Assembly (NCBI GenBank): GCA_964413275.1
Contig: CAYPSO010000017.1
Coordinates: forward strand, 1 to 54,036
Source: JAABRE01 sp964413275
Lineage (GTDB): Bacteria > Cyanobacteriota > Cyanobacteriia > Cyanobacteriales > JAABRE01
Length of the DNA stretch: 54,036 bases
Reading direction: 5' to 3'
Part shown: in pieces, positions 8,328 through 17,775 of the stretch
Position numbering within the stretch: the first letter of the stretch is position 1
Layout: each line of letters opens with the position of its first letter
The notes under the pieces: model-generated
What the model saw: the letters and a program-made list of their open reading frames with translations, nothing else
Databases searched by the model: none
What the model was told of the DNA's origin: nothing
Position numbers and translations under genes: made by a program

Positions 8328-9920
8328 ATGAATACTGCTCAATTTCCTTGGTTAACCACCATAATACTATTACCAATGGTAGCTGCTTTATTCATTCCTT
8401 TTATTCCTGATAAGGATGGTAAAACAGTACGTTGGTATTCTTTAATTGTTGGTTTAATTGATTTTGCTATTATTGTTTACGCTTTTTATAGCGGATACGA
8501 CTTGGCTAACCCCAATCTTCAGTTAGTAGAAAGCTATGCTTGGGTTCCTCAATTAGATTTAAAATGGTCATTAGGGGCGGATGGTTTATCTATGCCTTTA
8601 ATTATTTTGACTGGTTTTATCACTACCCTAGCGATTATGGCAGCTTGGCCAGTCACTTTAAAGCCTAAATTCTTCTACTTTTTGATGTTACTGATGTATG
8701 GCGGACAAATTGCCGTTTTCGCCGTACAGGATATGTTACTTTTCTTCCTTGTTTGGGAACTCGAACTTATCCCTGTTTATCTGATTCTTTCCATTTGGGG
8801 TGGTAAAAAACGCCTTTATGCCGCTACTAAATTCATCCTCTACACCGCAGGGGGTTCATTATTTATCTTAGTTGCCGCTTTAACCATGGCATTTTTTGGA
8901 GATACTGTAACATTTGATATGTCTGCCATCGCAGCTAAGGATTTTCCTTTAAAACTGCAACTTCTACTTTATGGAGGTTTCTTGGTTGCTTATGGTGTAA
9001 AGTTGCCTATTTTCCCCTTACATACTTGGCTACCTGACGCTCACGGTGAAGCTACAGCACCTGCCCATATGTTACTTGCCGGTATTTTGTTGAAAATGGG
9101 AGGTTACGCGCTTCTGAGAATGAATGCGGGGATGTTACCCGATGCTCATGCTTATTTTGCCCCAATTTTAGTAATTTTAGGGGTAGTGAATATTGTTTAT
9201 GCTGCCCTTACTTCTTTTGCTCAAAGAAATCTGAAGCGAAAAATTGCCTATTCTTCCATTTCTCACATGGGATTTGTCTTAATTGGTATTGCTTCCTTTA
9301 CTGATTTAGGGGTAAGTGGAGCAATGTTACAAATGATTTCTCACGGTTTAATTGGGGCTAGTCTCTTCTTTATGGTAGGTGCAACCTACGATCGCACTCA
9401 TACTCTCATGCTAGATGAAATGGGAGGAGTTGGGCAGAAGATGAAAAAAATCTTTGCTATGTGGACTACCTGTTCTATGGCTTCCTTGGCTTTACCCGGC
9501 ATGAGTGGTTTTGTGGCAGAATTAATGGTATTCGTGGGTTTTGCTACCAGTGACGCTTATAACCCAGTATTTAAAACCATTGTTGTCTTTTTAGCCGCAG
9601 TAGGTGTAATTCTTACTCCAATTTACCTACTTTCCATGTTGCGGGAAATTCTTTACGGCCCAGAAAATAAAGAATTAGTAGAACATGAAGCTTTAATCGA
9701 CGCTGAACCTAGAGAAGTATTTATTATTGCTTGTCTGTTAGTTCCGATTATTGGTATTGGTTTATATCCGAAATTGGTTACGCAAATTTATGATTCCACA
9801 ACCCATCAATTAACTAATTTACTGCGTAATTCTGTACCTAGTTTGGTACAAAAGGCAAATTTACCAAATAATTCCCAATTTGTTGCGAGCATTGCACCAA
9901 GTATTGAATTAAAGGATTAA
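8328..9920 (+). CDS. ndhD: NAD(P)H-quinone oxidoreductase subunit 4 (NdhD)
   Basis: 530 residues with about 14 hydrophobic segments, the antiporter-like proton-pumping subunit of the thylakoid NDH-1 complex. Family signatures are visible: the WELELIPVYLIL block with the key Glu, GVKLPIFPLHTWLPDAHGEATAPAHMLLAGILLKMGGYALLR (Lys and His in the proton path), and RNLKRKIAYSSISHMGFVLIG. The retained full C-terminus and length fit the NdhD1/D2-like (respiratory/cyclic NDH-1L) forms more than the CO2-uptake forms, but I cannot separate paralogues confidently. Transcribed alone after a long upstream region with a duplicated segment; an intrinsic terminator follows. Confidence 0.95.
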   Translation: MNTAQFPWLTTIILLPMVAALFIPFIPDKDGKTVRWYSLIVGLIDFAIIVYAFYSGYDLANPNLQLVESYAWVPQLDLKWSLGADGLSMPLIILTGFITTLAIMAAWPVTLKPKFFYFLMLLMYGGQIAVFAVQDMLLFFLVWELELIPVYLILSIWGGKKRLYAATKFILYTAGGSLFILVAALTMAFFGDTVTFDMSAIAAKDFPLKLQLLLYGGFLVAYGVKLPIFPLHTWLPDAHGEATAPAHMLLAGILLKMGGYALLRMNAGMLPDAHAYFAPILVILGVVNIVYAALTSFAQRNLKRKIAYSSISHMGFVLIGIASFTDLGVSGAMLQMISHGLIGASLFFMVGATYDRTHTLMLDEMGGVGQKMKKIFAMWTTCSMASLALPGMSGFVAELMVFVGFATSDAYNPVFKTIVVFLAAVGVILTPIYLLSMLREILYGPENKELVEHEALIDAEPREVFIIACLLVPIIGIGLYPKLVTQIYDSTTHQLTNLLRNSVPSLVQKANLPNNSQFVASIAPSIELKD

Positions 9921-9978
9921 AACCTTAAAAAAAGGTTAATTAATAATCCTTGTTTAATTATTTATATATCTTTTTCAG

Positions 9979-10005
9979 GACAGTGTTAAATTACACTGTC
10001 TTTTT
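9979..10005 (+). terminator. Intrinsic terminator after ndhD
   Basis: GACAGTGT and ACACTGTC form an 8-bp stem around a 6-nt loop, followed directly by TTTTTATTTG. A smaller AACCTT/AAGGTT hairpin sits just after the ndhD stop at 9921-9937. Confidence 0.85.
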
Positions 10006-10059
10006 ATTTGTAGCTATAGTTAACTATTTTAAAATGTCATTGATGTCAAAAAAATAATT

Positions 10060-11820
10060 ATGGAAGAAAACCAAACTCTACCACAAACAGAACAATATCA
10101 ATTTTTTGCGACTCAACTTAAATTCCTAGTGGAAAAAATTTATGGAGAAGAAATTGTTGATAAATTAATAGAGCAGATTTTTAATTTAGTAAAATCTCAT
10201 TTATCAACATCTCCCTACGAAAATTCAAACAAATGGAGCGAAAATAATATCCTTTTAATTACTTACGGTGACACTATTTGTGGTACGGAAGACGAAAGCC
10301 CCCTACAAACCCTCGATCATTTCTTGAGTAAATACCTACAAGATACTGTTACAGGGGTTCATATTTTGCCTTTTTTCCCCTATAGCTCCGATGATGGTTT
10401 TGCGGTAATTGATTATTTAGCGGTTAATCCTAAATTAGGCCAGTGGGAAAATATTAAAAGTATTGCTACTAAATTTAATTTAATGGTCGATCTAGTTATT
10501 AACCATATTTCCAGTCAAAGTGAGTGGTTTAAACAATTTGTTAAAGGAGAAAAACCGGGTTGTGATTATTTTATCGAAATCGATCCCAATCAAGATATTT
10601 CCCAAGTAGTAAGGCCTCGTAGTAGTCCTTTAGTAGCTAAAGTTGAGACAGTAAACGGGGAAAAATATGTTTGGGCAACTTTTAGCCACGATCAAATTGA
10701 CCTTAATTTTAAAAATCCCGATGTTTTACTCGAATTTATTAAAATTATTCTTTTTTATGTCCAAATTGGTGCTAAATATATTCGCCTTGACGCTGTGGGC
10801 TACCTGTGGAAACACATAGGCACACCCTGCATACATTTGCGGGAAACCCATTTAATGATTAAACTCCTGCGCCAAATTTTTCAAACCCTAGATTCTTCTA
10901 TTGCTTTAATTACGGAAACTAATGTTCCTAATCGAGAAAACCTTAGTTATTTTGGCAATCGAGATGAAGCTCACATGATTTATAATTTTAGCCTTCCTCC
11001 CTTACTGCTTAATGCCCTAATTACCGGAAAATCTAGACATTTACAAACATGGATGATGAGTATGCCACCGGCACCCCGTGGTTGTGCTTTTTTTAACTTT
11101 ACTGCTTCCCATGATGGCATTGGTTTACGCCCAGTGGAGGGTATTTTAACTGAAGAAGAAACTACTACTCTAGTTAAAACTATGAAAAAGTTTGGTGCTA
11201 AATTTGGCATGAGAAGTCGCCCAGATGGCACTCAAAGCGTTTATGAAATTAATATATCCCTTTTTGATGCTCTCAAGGGTACTACTAAAGGTAAAGATAA
11301 ATGGCAAATCCAACGATTTATTTGCTCTCAAACGATTATGATGTCTTTAGAAGGTATTCCTGCTTTTTATCTCCATAGTCTTTTGGCTACTAATAATGAT
11401 AAACAAAGTGTGGAAACTACGGGAATAAATCGTTCTATTAATCGTTATAAGTGGGATTGCCATGAATTAGAAGAACTTTTAACTAATCCTAATTCACCTC
11501 AATTAATTGTTTTCAATGAACTTTCTCGTTTAATTAGAATTCGTCGCTGTCAAAAGGCTTTTCATCCCAATGCTACCCAATACACTTTACATCTTGGTAA
11601 ACATCTATTTGCTTTTTGGCGACAAAGTTTAGAACGAGATCAAAGTATTTTTTCTGTTCATAATCTGACTAATAAAACTCATAAACTAAGTTTATCTCTG
11701 TTGAATTTGATTAATACTGAGCAATGGTTTGATTTAATTAGCGGTCAAGCTATTGAAAATATTTACGGTAAATTTAAGCTCAAACCCTATCAATCTGTTT
11801 GGATTACTAATAAAAATTAA
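10060..11820 (+). CDS. GH13 glycoside phosphorylase-like protein (sucrose phosphorylase family)
   Basis: 586 residues, a (beta/alpha)8 amylase-superfamily enzyme of the subfamily that includes sucrose, sucrose-6-phosphate and glucosylglycerate phosphorylases (GH13_18). The catalytic residues can be placed: nucleophile D244 in RLDAVGYLWK, acid/base E286 in ITETNVP, and H351-D352 in ASHDGIG. The opening block (NILLITYGDTICG, then HILPFFPYSSDDGFAVIDY) is characteristic of the subfamily. It would split an alpha-glucoside with phosphate to give glucose-1-phosphate in the cytosol; the acceptor (fructose, glycerate or glycerol) cannot be read from sequence. It is flanked by terminators or non-coding DNA and stands alone. 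Confidence 0.85.
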   Translation: MEENQTLPQTEQYQFFATQLKFLVEKIYGEEIVDKLIEQIFNLVKSHLSTSPYENSNKWSENNILLITYGDTICGTEDESPLQTLDHFLSKYLQDTVTGVHILPFFPYSSDDGFAVIDYLAVNPKLGQWENIKSIATKFNLMVDLVINHISSQSEWFKQFVKGEKPGCDYFIEIDPNQDISQVVRPRSSPLVAKVETVNGEKYVWATFSHDQIDLNFKNPDVLLEFIKIILFYVQIGAKYIRLDAVGYLWKHIGTPCIHLRETHLMIKLLRQIFQTLDSSIALITETNVPNRENLSYFGNRDEAHMIYNFSLPPLLLNALITGKSRHLQTWMMSMPPAPRGCAFFNFTASHDGIGLRPVEGILTEEETTTLVKTMKKFGAKFGMRSRPDGTQSVYEINISLFDALKGTTKGKDKWQIQRFICSQTIMMSLEGIPAFYLHSLLATNNDKQSVETTGINRSINRYKWDCHELEELLTNPNSPQLIVFNELSRLIRIRRCQKAFHPNATQYTLHLGKHLFAFWRQSLERDQSIFSVHNLTNKTHKLSLSLLNLINTEQWFDLISGQAIENIYGKFKLKPYQSVWITNKN

Positions 11821-12029
11821 AGAATTATCTGAGTAAAAACACCTAAAATTTTTCCTTTATAAAGTTTTGTAACAAATTTACTCATTTGACTCTAAAAGTG
11901 TTAAATTAATAATTGAAGGTAATAGGAAAAACCTTCCCTGACAGATAAAAAACCAAGTACAACTTGAAAAATAAGAGGTTAGACATTCTGATTAAATTAC
12001 TGTTTCACCTAGATTCTGTCTCGATAGAT

Positions 12030-12174
12030 AATAACAGCAACCAACTCCGAATCTCAAATTTTCTAAATTAGGAAAAAGGGAGCAATGCTAACTAATCGTT
12101 AGATTAAGGCAACTCTAAGTTTATCTGATTAAGGGAGAAAATCACTGAGTTAGTAAGATTGGTTGCTGTTATTG
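12030..12174. ncRNA. Putative structured RNA or mobile inverted repeat (145 nt)
   Basis: A perfect 15-bp inverted repeat (AATAACAGCAACCAA at 12030-12044, its complement at 12160-12174) encloses 115 nt. Internal pairings continue the rod: AACTC with GAGTT, TTTTCT with AGAAAA, and a CTAAC/GTTAG hairpin near the middle. A long closed stem with large internal bubbles recalls 6S-type RNAs, but no homology can be shown here. A small GAAGGT/ACCTTC hairpin lies upstream near 11916-11938. The rest of 11821-12220 is AT-rich and I see no gene in it. A MITE-like element is the alternative; no target duplication is evident. Confidence 0.35.
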
Positions 12175-12220
12175 TTGTTAGTATTAATTAATTATTTATT
12201 CATTCCTCTCAAGCTAAAAG

Positions 12221-14212
12221 CTAATCCCAATTAAATTCTCGAACTAAAAACTGTTCTAATTTTCTGTTGTGAGGGCGACAATAATCTGCTAGATAGTTTT
12301 TAATTTCATCACTGATCATGGGATAATGACCAACGTTAACTTTCCGATATTCTTTTAGTTGATATTCTGCTAATCCTAAAAACTGATATGTTTGTTGGAC
12401 ATATTTTTCTGGATTATTAAAGAAATCTTCACTTTTAATGATTAAAAAATTCTCTCTGGGAAAATATTGAAACCATCTTTTAAGATGATAGTAATAAAGA
12501 CAAACCATTAAACCGAATCTTTCAGGAATAAGTAGTTCCATGATTTGTTCTTCTGATAAATCATCTATAGGTTTTAATTCCTCATGAATAGCTTTTTCTA
12601 AGTTTTTCTGATAAATTCCATGATTGAGTTTATGATAATGATAAGAAATAATTTGTTCAACTGGATTTCTTAATAAAACAATTAATTTAACTTCTGGAAA
12701 TAACTTATACACCCTTGATGGAACTTCTGTAAAGCTTAAATAATATGGAGTTGCTTCTCCTGTAATGTATTCATCATAATCTGTAATACTAGGAAATTGA
12801 GCTAAATACCAATCTGCACCGTAATCATAAAATCGGCTAAAGAAATCTAATTCTTTTTTATGGGGTAATAAAACTTGGGGATGAGAAGCAATATGTTTGT
12901 ATAAAGAAGTTGTACCTGCTTTAGGAGCACCAATAATTAAAAAATCAGGGCTTTTTTGCTTTTTATTAGGCCAAGTTAAATTTTCTAAATTAGGATTTTT
13001 CTGAATAGATTGTAAATAAGAACTTTTTTGATAATAGGTAATCGCTTCTTTTAAATTATTGTTGACTGTTAACATATCAGCTAAATTTCCCAAAATCATC
13101 TCATTTTTAGGATTTTGTTCTAACAAGTCACGATAAACATTGATAACTTTTTGTCTTTGACTATCATCTATTTTGGTATATTGTAACCAAACATAAGAAA
13201 GTCTATAATCAGGAGATATTTTTATACTTTTCAATAAACAATCAATAGCCTCGTCAAAATTTTTTTTAGAGCGTAATAAATCTCCTAAGTAATGATAATC
13301 TTGGGCTGAAGCATCAGAATAGCTTTCTACGGCTTCTCGAAACTGAATAATTAATTGATCAGAAATGTTACCTATTTTTTTACTTGCTTCAATTGCTATT
13401 TCATAAGATTTAATTGCTTGTTTGTATTGTTTATTGCCAGAAAAAAGAAGTCCTAATTTCTGAAAGAAGTCAACCTCATCTTCCGATACTTCTTTTTGAA
13501 AATAATCTTGTTTTAACTTACTTACATTAAACTTATAATTATTATTTAATTCTAAAGTTCGACGATAACATAATATTGCTTTATAAATATCGTAATTTTT
13601 CATGAATTCATTACCTAATTCATAAGATTTTGAATCTGTAATTAATTCATATTCTGCAATAAATCCTTGATACCAATAATTATCGGCTTCTTGGTTGTTA
13701 TTAATTTTATTGTATAAACGGGATAAATTTCTATATACTGCTGTCAGTTTAGGATTAAGTGTAATTGCTTTTTGATAATAGATAATTGCTTGGTCATATT
13801 TTTGCATTTGAACGTATAAAGTTCCTAAATTTCCATATAATTCTGGTGATTGACTATCATTTTCTAAGGCTTTATTAAAATACTTAAGAGCTAGGGATAA
13901 ATTCTGTTTTTCTAAATAATTTTTACCTAATTTTTCGCAATAACTAGCAAGTTGAGTTTTTAAATTATTAGCATAATTATAAGCGTCTAAAGCCCCACCT
14001 GCTTTATCTTTTTCTAATAAAAAATTTCCTAAAATTGTATATTTTTCTGGATAAATTTTTTCTGGCTCAGTTTCCAGTAATTTTTCCAAAGAAATTGAAA
14101 TTAATTGCTCGCAAATACTAATACTATTTTCCCAATCTTGATTACCAACAGATTGCTTAAGTTTTTTAAAAATTTTTATTAACTTGTTTTCGTAACTTTG
14201 TTTCTCATTCAT
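12221..14212 (-). CDS. TPR-sulfotransferase fusion protein (paralogue 1)
   Basis: 663 residues. Residues about 1-420 are TPR helices (for example LYGNLGTLYVQMQKYDQAII, ALKYFNKALENDSQSPELYG). From about residue 422 a PAPS-dependent sulfotransferase domain follows: 5'-phosphosulfate loop G428-A-P-K-A-G-T-T-S and 3'-phosphate motif in VLLRNPVEQIISYHYHK. It would transfer sulfate from PAPS to a glycan or other hydroxyl group in the cytosol, with the TPR array as a probable partner- or substrate-binding scaffold. Last gene of a minus-strand run GT61, methyltransferase, sulfotransferase, sulfotransferase; 89 nt separate it from its paralogue. No signal peptide or membrane segment. The acceptor is unknown. 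Confidence 0.88.
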   Translation of the reverse strand: MNEKQSYENKLIKIFKKLKQSVGNQDWENSISICEQLISISLEKLLETEPEKIYPEKYTILGNFLLEKDKAGGALDAYNYANNLKTQLASYCEKLGKNYLEKQNLSLALKYFNKALENDSQSPELYGNLGTLYVQMQKYDQAIIYYQKAITLNPKLTAVYRNLSRLYNKINNNQEADNYWYQGFIAEYELITDSKSYELGNEFMKNYDIYKAILCYRRTLELNNNYKFNVSKLKQDYFQKEVSEDEVDFFQKLGLLFSGNKQYKQAIKSYEIAIEASKKIGNISDQLIIQFREAVESYSDASAQDYHYLGDLLRSKKNFDEAIDCLLKSIKISPDYRLSYVWLQYTKIDDSQRQKVINVYRDLLEQNPKNEMILGNLADMLTVNNNLKEAITYYQKSSYLQSIQKNPNLENLTWPNKKQKSPDFLIIGAPKAGTTSLYKHIASHPQVLLPHKKELDFFSRFYDYGADWYLAQFPSITDYDEYITGEATPYYLSFTEVPSRVYKLFPEVKLIVLLRNPVEQIISYHYHKLNHGIYQKNLEKAIHEELKPIDDLSEEQIMELLIPERFGLMVCLYYYHLKRWFQYFPRENFLIIKSEDFFNNPEKYVQQTYQFLGLAEYQLKEYRKVNVGHYPMISDEIKNYLADYCRPHNRKLEQFLVREFNWD

Positions 14213-14301
14213 ATTAAATTTCTATTTTAAGTAAAATATAATAAATTATAGCTGGTAATATAAGTCAAATTATTTATTTGAACTATATCTATTAAGTTAA
14301 A

Positions 14302-16305
14302 CTAATTCCAATTAAACTGCATTCCCAATAAGTCTTCTAATTTTTGATTATGGGGACGAAAATATTCTTTTAAATCATTTTTTATTTTATTACTAATTTC
14401 AGGATAATAACCAACATTAAGTTTAGGAAATTCTGTTAATTTATATTCAGGTAATCCTAAAAATTGATATGTTTCTTGAATTATTTTTTCTGGGTTTTCA
14501 AAAAAATCTTCACTTTTAATAATTAAAAATTGTTCTCTGGGAAAATATTCAAACCATCTTTTTAAGTAATAATAATAAAGACAACTCATTAAATTATAAG
14601 TTTGATGAGTAAGTTTACATATAATTTGTTCTTCTGATAAATTACTGATAGGTTTTAATTCTTCAACAATAGCTTGTTCAATAGTTTTTTGAGAAATGCC
14701 ACTATTAACCTTATGATAATGCCAAGATATAACATGATTGACTGGATTTCTTAATAAGACAATTAACTTTACATTTGGACAAAATTTAGCAACTTTTGAT
14801 TCAACACCAAGGGAGCTTAAATAGGCAGGTGTTGCTTCCCCTGTGATATATTCAGAATTATCTGTAATACTAGGAAAATGAGATAAATACCAATTAAAAC
14901 CACAGTTTATATATTTATTAAAAAAAGATATTTCTTTTTTATGGGGTGATAAAACTTGAGGATGAGAATTTATATATCCCCATAAAGATGTTGTACCACT
15001 TTTAGTTGCACCAATAATTAAAAAATGTGGACTTTTTTGTTTTTTATCAGGCCAATTTAGACTTTCTAATTCAGGATATTTGTTAATAGCTTTTAAATAA
15101 GCACTTTTTTGATAACAATTAATAGCTTCTTCTGGCTTATTAATTTTTGTTAAGAAATCGCCTAAATTACCCCAAGCTAATCCAAATTTAGGATGTTTTT
15201 CAACTAAGTTTAAATAATAATTAATAACTTTTTCTTGCTGATTTTGATCCATTTTGGTATATTGCAACCAAATATGAGTATCAATAAAGTGAGGATCTAA
15301 ATCAAGACTTTTAATAAAGCAATCAATAGCCTCATCAAATTTACTTTGAGAACGTAATAATCTACCTAATTCAAAATAATCTTCAGCAGAGCTTTCTGAA
15401 TAGTTTTCAATAACTTGTTGATACTTGGCAATTAAATCATCAGAAATATTTCCTAATTTTTTGCTTGATTGAATTGCCCTTTTATAGGATTCAATAGCTT
15501 CTTTATATCTTTTTTTATCAATTAATATGAATGCGAATTTTTCATATATTTCAATAGCTTCTTTATGTTGGTCTTGTTCAACTAATATTTGACCTAAAAT
15601 ATCATAGGCTAGAATATAATCAGGATTTAATTCAATAACTTTTTGATAACAAGCTATAGCTTTTTCAGTTTCCTTTTCTTTTAAGAGACTATTACCTAAT
15701 TCATAATATTCATCGTCAGAAACTAAATTTAAAGACAAAATATAAGCTTTATTCCAATATTTCGTCGCTTCTTTTTTTTGTCCAATTTTAGTAAATACAC
15801 GAGCTAAATTTCTATATACTTCGACAAGTTCAGGATTAATAGAAATAGCTCTTTTATAATGAATAATTGCTTTTTTCCAATTTTGTAAATTGGCATAAAC
15901 TGTTGCTATATTTGCTTGATTTTCTGCTGAATTTCGTTCAATATATAAAACCTTACTTAAATACTTTAATGCTTGAGGAAAATCTTTTTTTTTCAAAAAA
16001 TTTAAACCCAATTTTTTATAAAAATCTCCTAGGATTTTTTTAAAATCTGTGCCATAACTATAACACACTAAAGCTCCAGCTACATTACCTTTATCTAATA
16101 ATAAATTTCCTAAAGTCCCATACTTTTCTGATTGAGTTTTTTCTGGATATACTTCTATCAAGTTTTCTGAAAAAATACTAATTAAATGTTCAGAAATTTC
16201 CATAACATTTTCCCATTCTTCCTCAGAAATAGACTTTTTAAGTTTTCTTAAGTAAGTATCTGTTTTTTTATCTAATCTTTGTTTTTTATTATCAAATTGA
16301 CTCAT
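14302..16305 (-). CDS. TPR-sulfotransferase fusion protein (paralogue 2)
   Basis: 667 residues, same architecture and clearly paralogous to the next gene: TPR array (about 1-425, e.g. KAIACYQKVIELNPDYILAY), then a sulfotransferase domain with GATKSGTTSLW as the PAPS loop and VLLRNPVNHVISWHYHK as the 3'-phosphate motif. The loop has S where paralogue 1 has A (KSGTT against KAGTT), a normal variant. It starts 3 nt after the methyltransferase stop, so the two are translationally close. The two copies have diverged evenly along their length, suggesting an old tandem duplication with possibly different acceptors. Confidence 0.88.
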   Translation of the reverse strand: MSQFDNKKQRLDKKTDTYLRKLKKSISEEEWENVMEISEHLISIFSENLIEVYPEKTQSEKYGTLGNLLLDKGNVAGALVCYSYGTDFKKILGDFYKKLGLNFLKKKDFPQALKYLSKVLYIERNSAENQANIATVYANLQNWKKAIIHYKRAISINPELVEVYRNLARVFTKIGQKKEATKYWNKAYILSLNLVSDDEYYELGNSLLKEKETEKAIACYQKVIELNPDYILAYDILGQILVEQDQHKEAIEIYEKFAFILIDKKRYKEAIESYKRAIQSSKKLGNISDDLIAKYQQVIENYSESSAEDYFELGRLLRSQSKFDEAIDCFIKSLDLDPHFIDTHIWLQYTKMDQNQQEKVINYYLNLVEKHPKFGLAWGNLGDFLTKINKPEEAINCYQKSAYLKAINKYPELESLNWPDKKQKSPHFLIIGATKSGTTSLWGYINSHPQVLSPHKKEISFFNKYINCGFNWYLSHFPSITDNSEYITGEATPAYLSSLGVESKVAKFCPNVKLIVLLRNPVNHVISWHYHKVNSGISQKTIEQAIVEELKPISNLSEEQIICKLTHQTYNLMSCLYYYYLKRWFEYFPREQFLIIKSEDFFENPEKIIQETYQFLGLPEYKLTEFPKLNVGYYPEISNKIKNDLKEYFRPHNQKLEDLLGMQFNWN

Positions 16306-16308
16306 TGT

Positions 16309-17775
16309 TTAATTGGTTTTCTTAATTATTAATAGATTTTGACCTTCATAAACACTTTCAAAATCACCTTTTTCTAATGTTAAAAAAATATCCATTATCT
16401 CCTTAGACATATTATCTTCTGGATTTTGATTAGCTTTTGAGCTTTTCTGGTTAAAAATAATTAAACCACCTTTTTGAACAAGTTTCCCACAAAAGTCAGT
16501 AATTTTTTCTATTCTTTTTCTTGGTTGTTTGTTATCTTGAATATTGATAAAATCAAAAAGTTTAGGCTTTAAATCATCAAGTATTTTTAAAATATTACCT
16601 TCTAAAAAAGTAACTTTATTTTTCACTCCTGTTTTAGCGATATTCTCATGAAATAATTCAGTAAATTTATCATCAATACAAACAAGTTGTGCTGTTGCTT
16701 CTGTTAAGATATTATCTAATAACCAACAAGTTGACATTCCTTCTTGACAAACTATTTCTAATCCATTAATTAGAGGTTGATCGACTAAATGTTCTAAATA
16801 TTTTTCAAATACCTCAATTTTATAGTTAAAAAAGTCTTTAGTAAACTGATAATTTTTGCTTACAGAATCGCTCCATCCTCGTAATTTACCTGCTTGTTGA
16901 TAACATAAACTTGCTTCTTGTGTTTGACCTTTTTTAACTAAGGCATTTCCCAATTGAATATAAGTCCAAACAGGGGTTATTTTAGCACTAATTAAAGCAC
17001 GGCATAAATTAATCACTTCATCTAACTTGTCTTTTTGAGTCAGAGTTATAGCAAAATCAAAGTAAGATTTTGCTAAGTTTGGATTAATTAAAGCTGCTTG
17101 AGTTAACGAACTAATCGCCTCGGAATAATTTTCTTGTTCCCACCATAACTTAGCTATATTATAATGGGCTAAAGCTTGTTTTTCATTTTTAATTAATAAT
17201 TTATTATAAATATCTATTGCTTTTTCCCAATAACCTTCTAAAGTATAAAGTTCTCCTAAATCATAATAAGCCTTTAAAAATTGAGGTTCACTTTCTATGG
17301 AACGAAGATAACAAGTAATTGCTTTTTCATTTTTTTTTGTTTCTTGAAATTTTTTTCCTAATTTATGATAACCTTCTAATTTAACTTTTTCTGGTTGCAA
17401 AGTTATTATTTGAAATAAGCATTCTGTTTCCTGTTCTTTATTCCCTAAGTTATTATAAATTATCTGTAAACTATAATAAGATTCAACATCATTGGGATTA
17501 ATATTAAGTAATTTTTCATAAGAATAAATTGCTTCTTCCCATTTTTCTAAACGAGTATAAAGAATAGCTAAATCTTTATATATTTCCACTAAATTATGGG
17601 GGCTTTCTAATAGTCGAGAATGCCAAAGTAAAGCCTCATCAAACCAACCCATGCTTTGTAAAATATTGCCAATTTTTCGACAAGTCATTTCCCATTGAGC
17701 TTGATTTTCAGTCTGATTTTGTAACTCTTCTTCACAATGTATTAAAGCTTTAATTAAATGATTAGACATGATCAT
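16309..17775 (-). CDS. TPR protein with C-terminal SAM-dependent methyltransferase-like domain
   Basis: 488 residues from the ATG at 17775 (an ATG two codons later is equally possible). TPR repeats fill about 1-310. The C-terminal ~160 residues look like a class I methyltransferase: INGLEIVCQEGMSTCWLLDN as motif I (GxxxG is degenerate: E-x-x-x-x-G-x-S), AQLVCIDDKF as the acidic strand-2 end, KVTFLEGNILKIL, and FDFINIQDNK where an Asp-rich motif is expected. The G-rich loop is weak, so activity is uncertain. The start overlaps the GT61 stop by one base (TAATG), a mark of translational coupling. Confidence 0.75.
   Translation of the reverse strand: MIMSNHLIKALIHCEEELQNQTENQAQWEMTCRKIGNILQSMGWFDEALLWHSRLLESPHNLVEIYKDLAILYTRLEKWEEAIYSYEKLLNINPNDVESYYSLQIIYNNLGNKEQETECLFQIITLQPEKVKLEGYHKLGKKFQETKKNEKAITCYLRSIESEPQFLKAYYDLGELYTLEGYWEKAIDIYNKLLIKNEKQALAHYNIAKLWWEQENYSEAISSLTQAALINPNLAKSYFDFAITLTQKDKLDEVINLCRALISAKITPVWTYIQLGNALVKKGQTQEASLCYQQAGKLRGWSDSVSKNYQFTKDFFNYKIEVFEKYLEHLVDQPLINGLEIVCQEGMSTCWLLDNILTEATAQLVCIDDKFTELFHENIAKTGVKNKVTFLEGNILKILDDLKPKLFDFINIQDNKQPRKRIEKITDFCGKLVQKGGLIIFNQKSSKANQNPEDNMSKEIMDIFLTLEKGDFESVYEGQNLLIIKKTN

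Noticed and set aside
11821..12029. A further gene between the GH13 gene and the putative RNA
   Set aside because: No frame longer than about 30 codons with a plausible start; only a 6-bp hairpin is seen.
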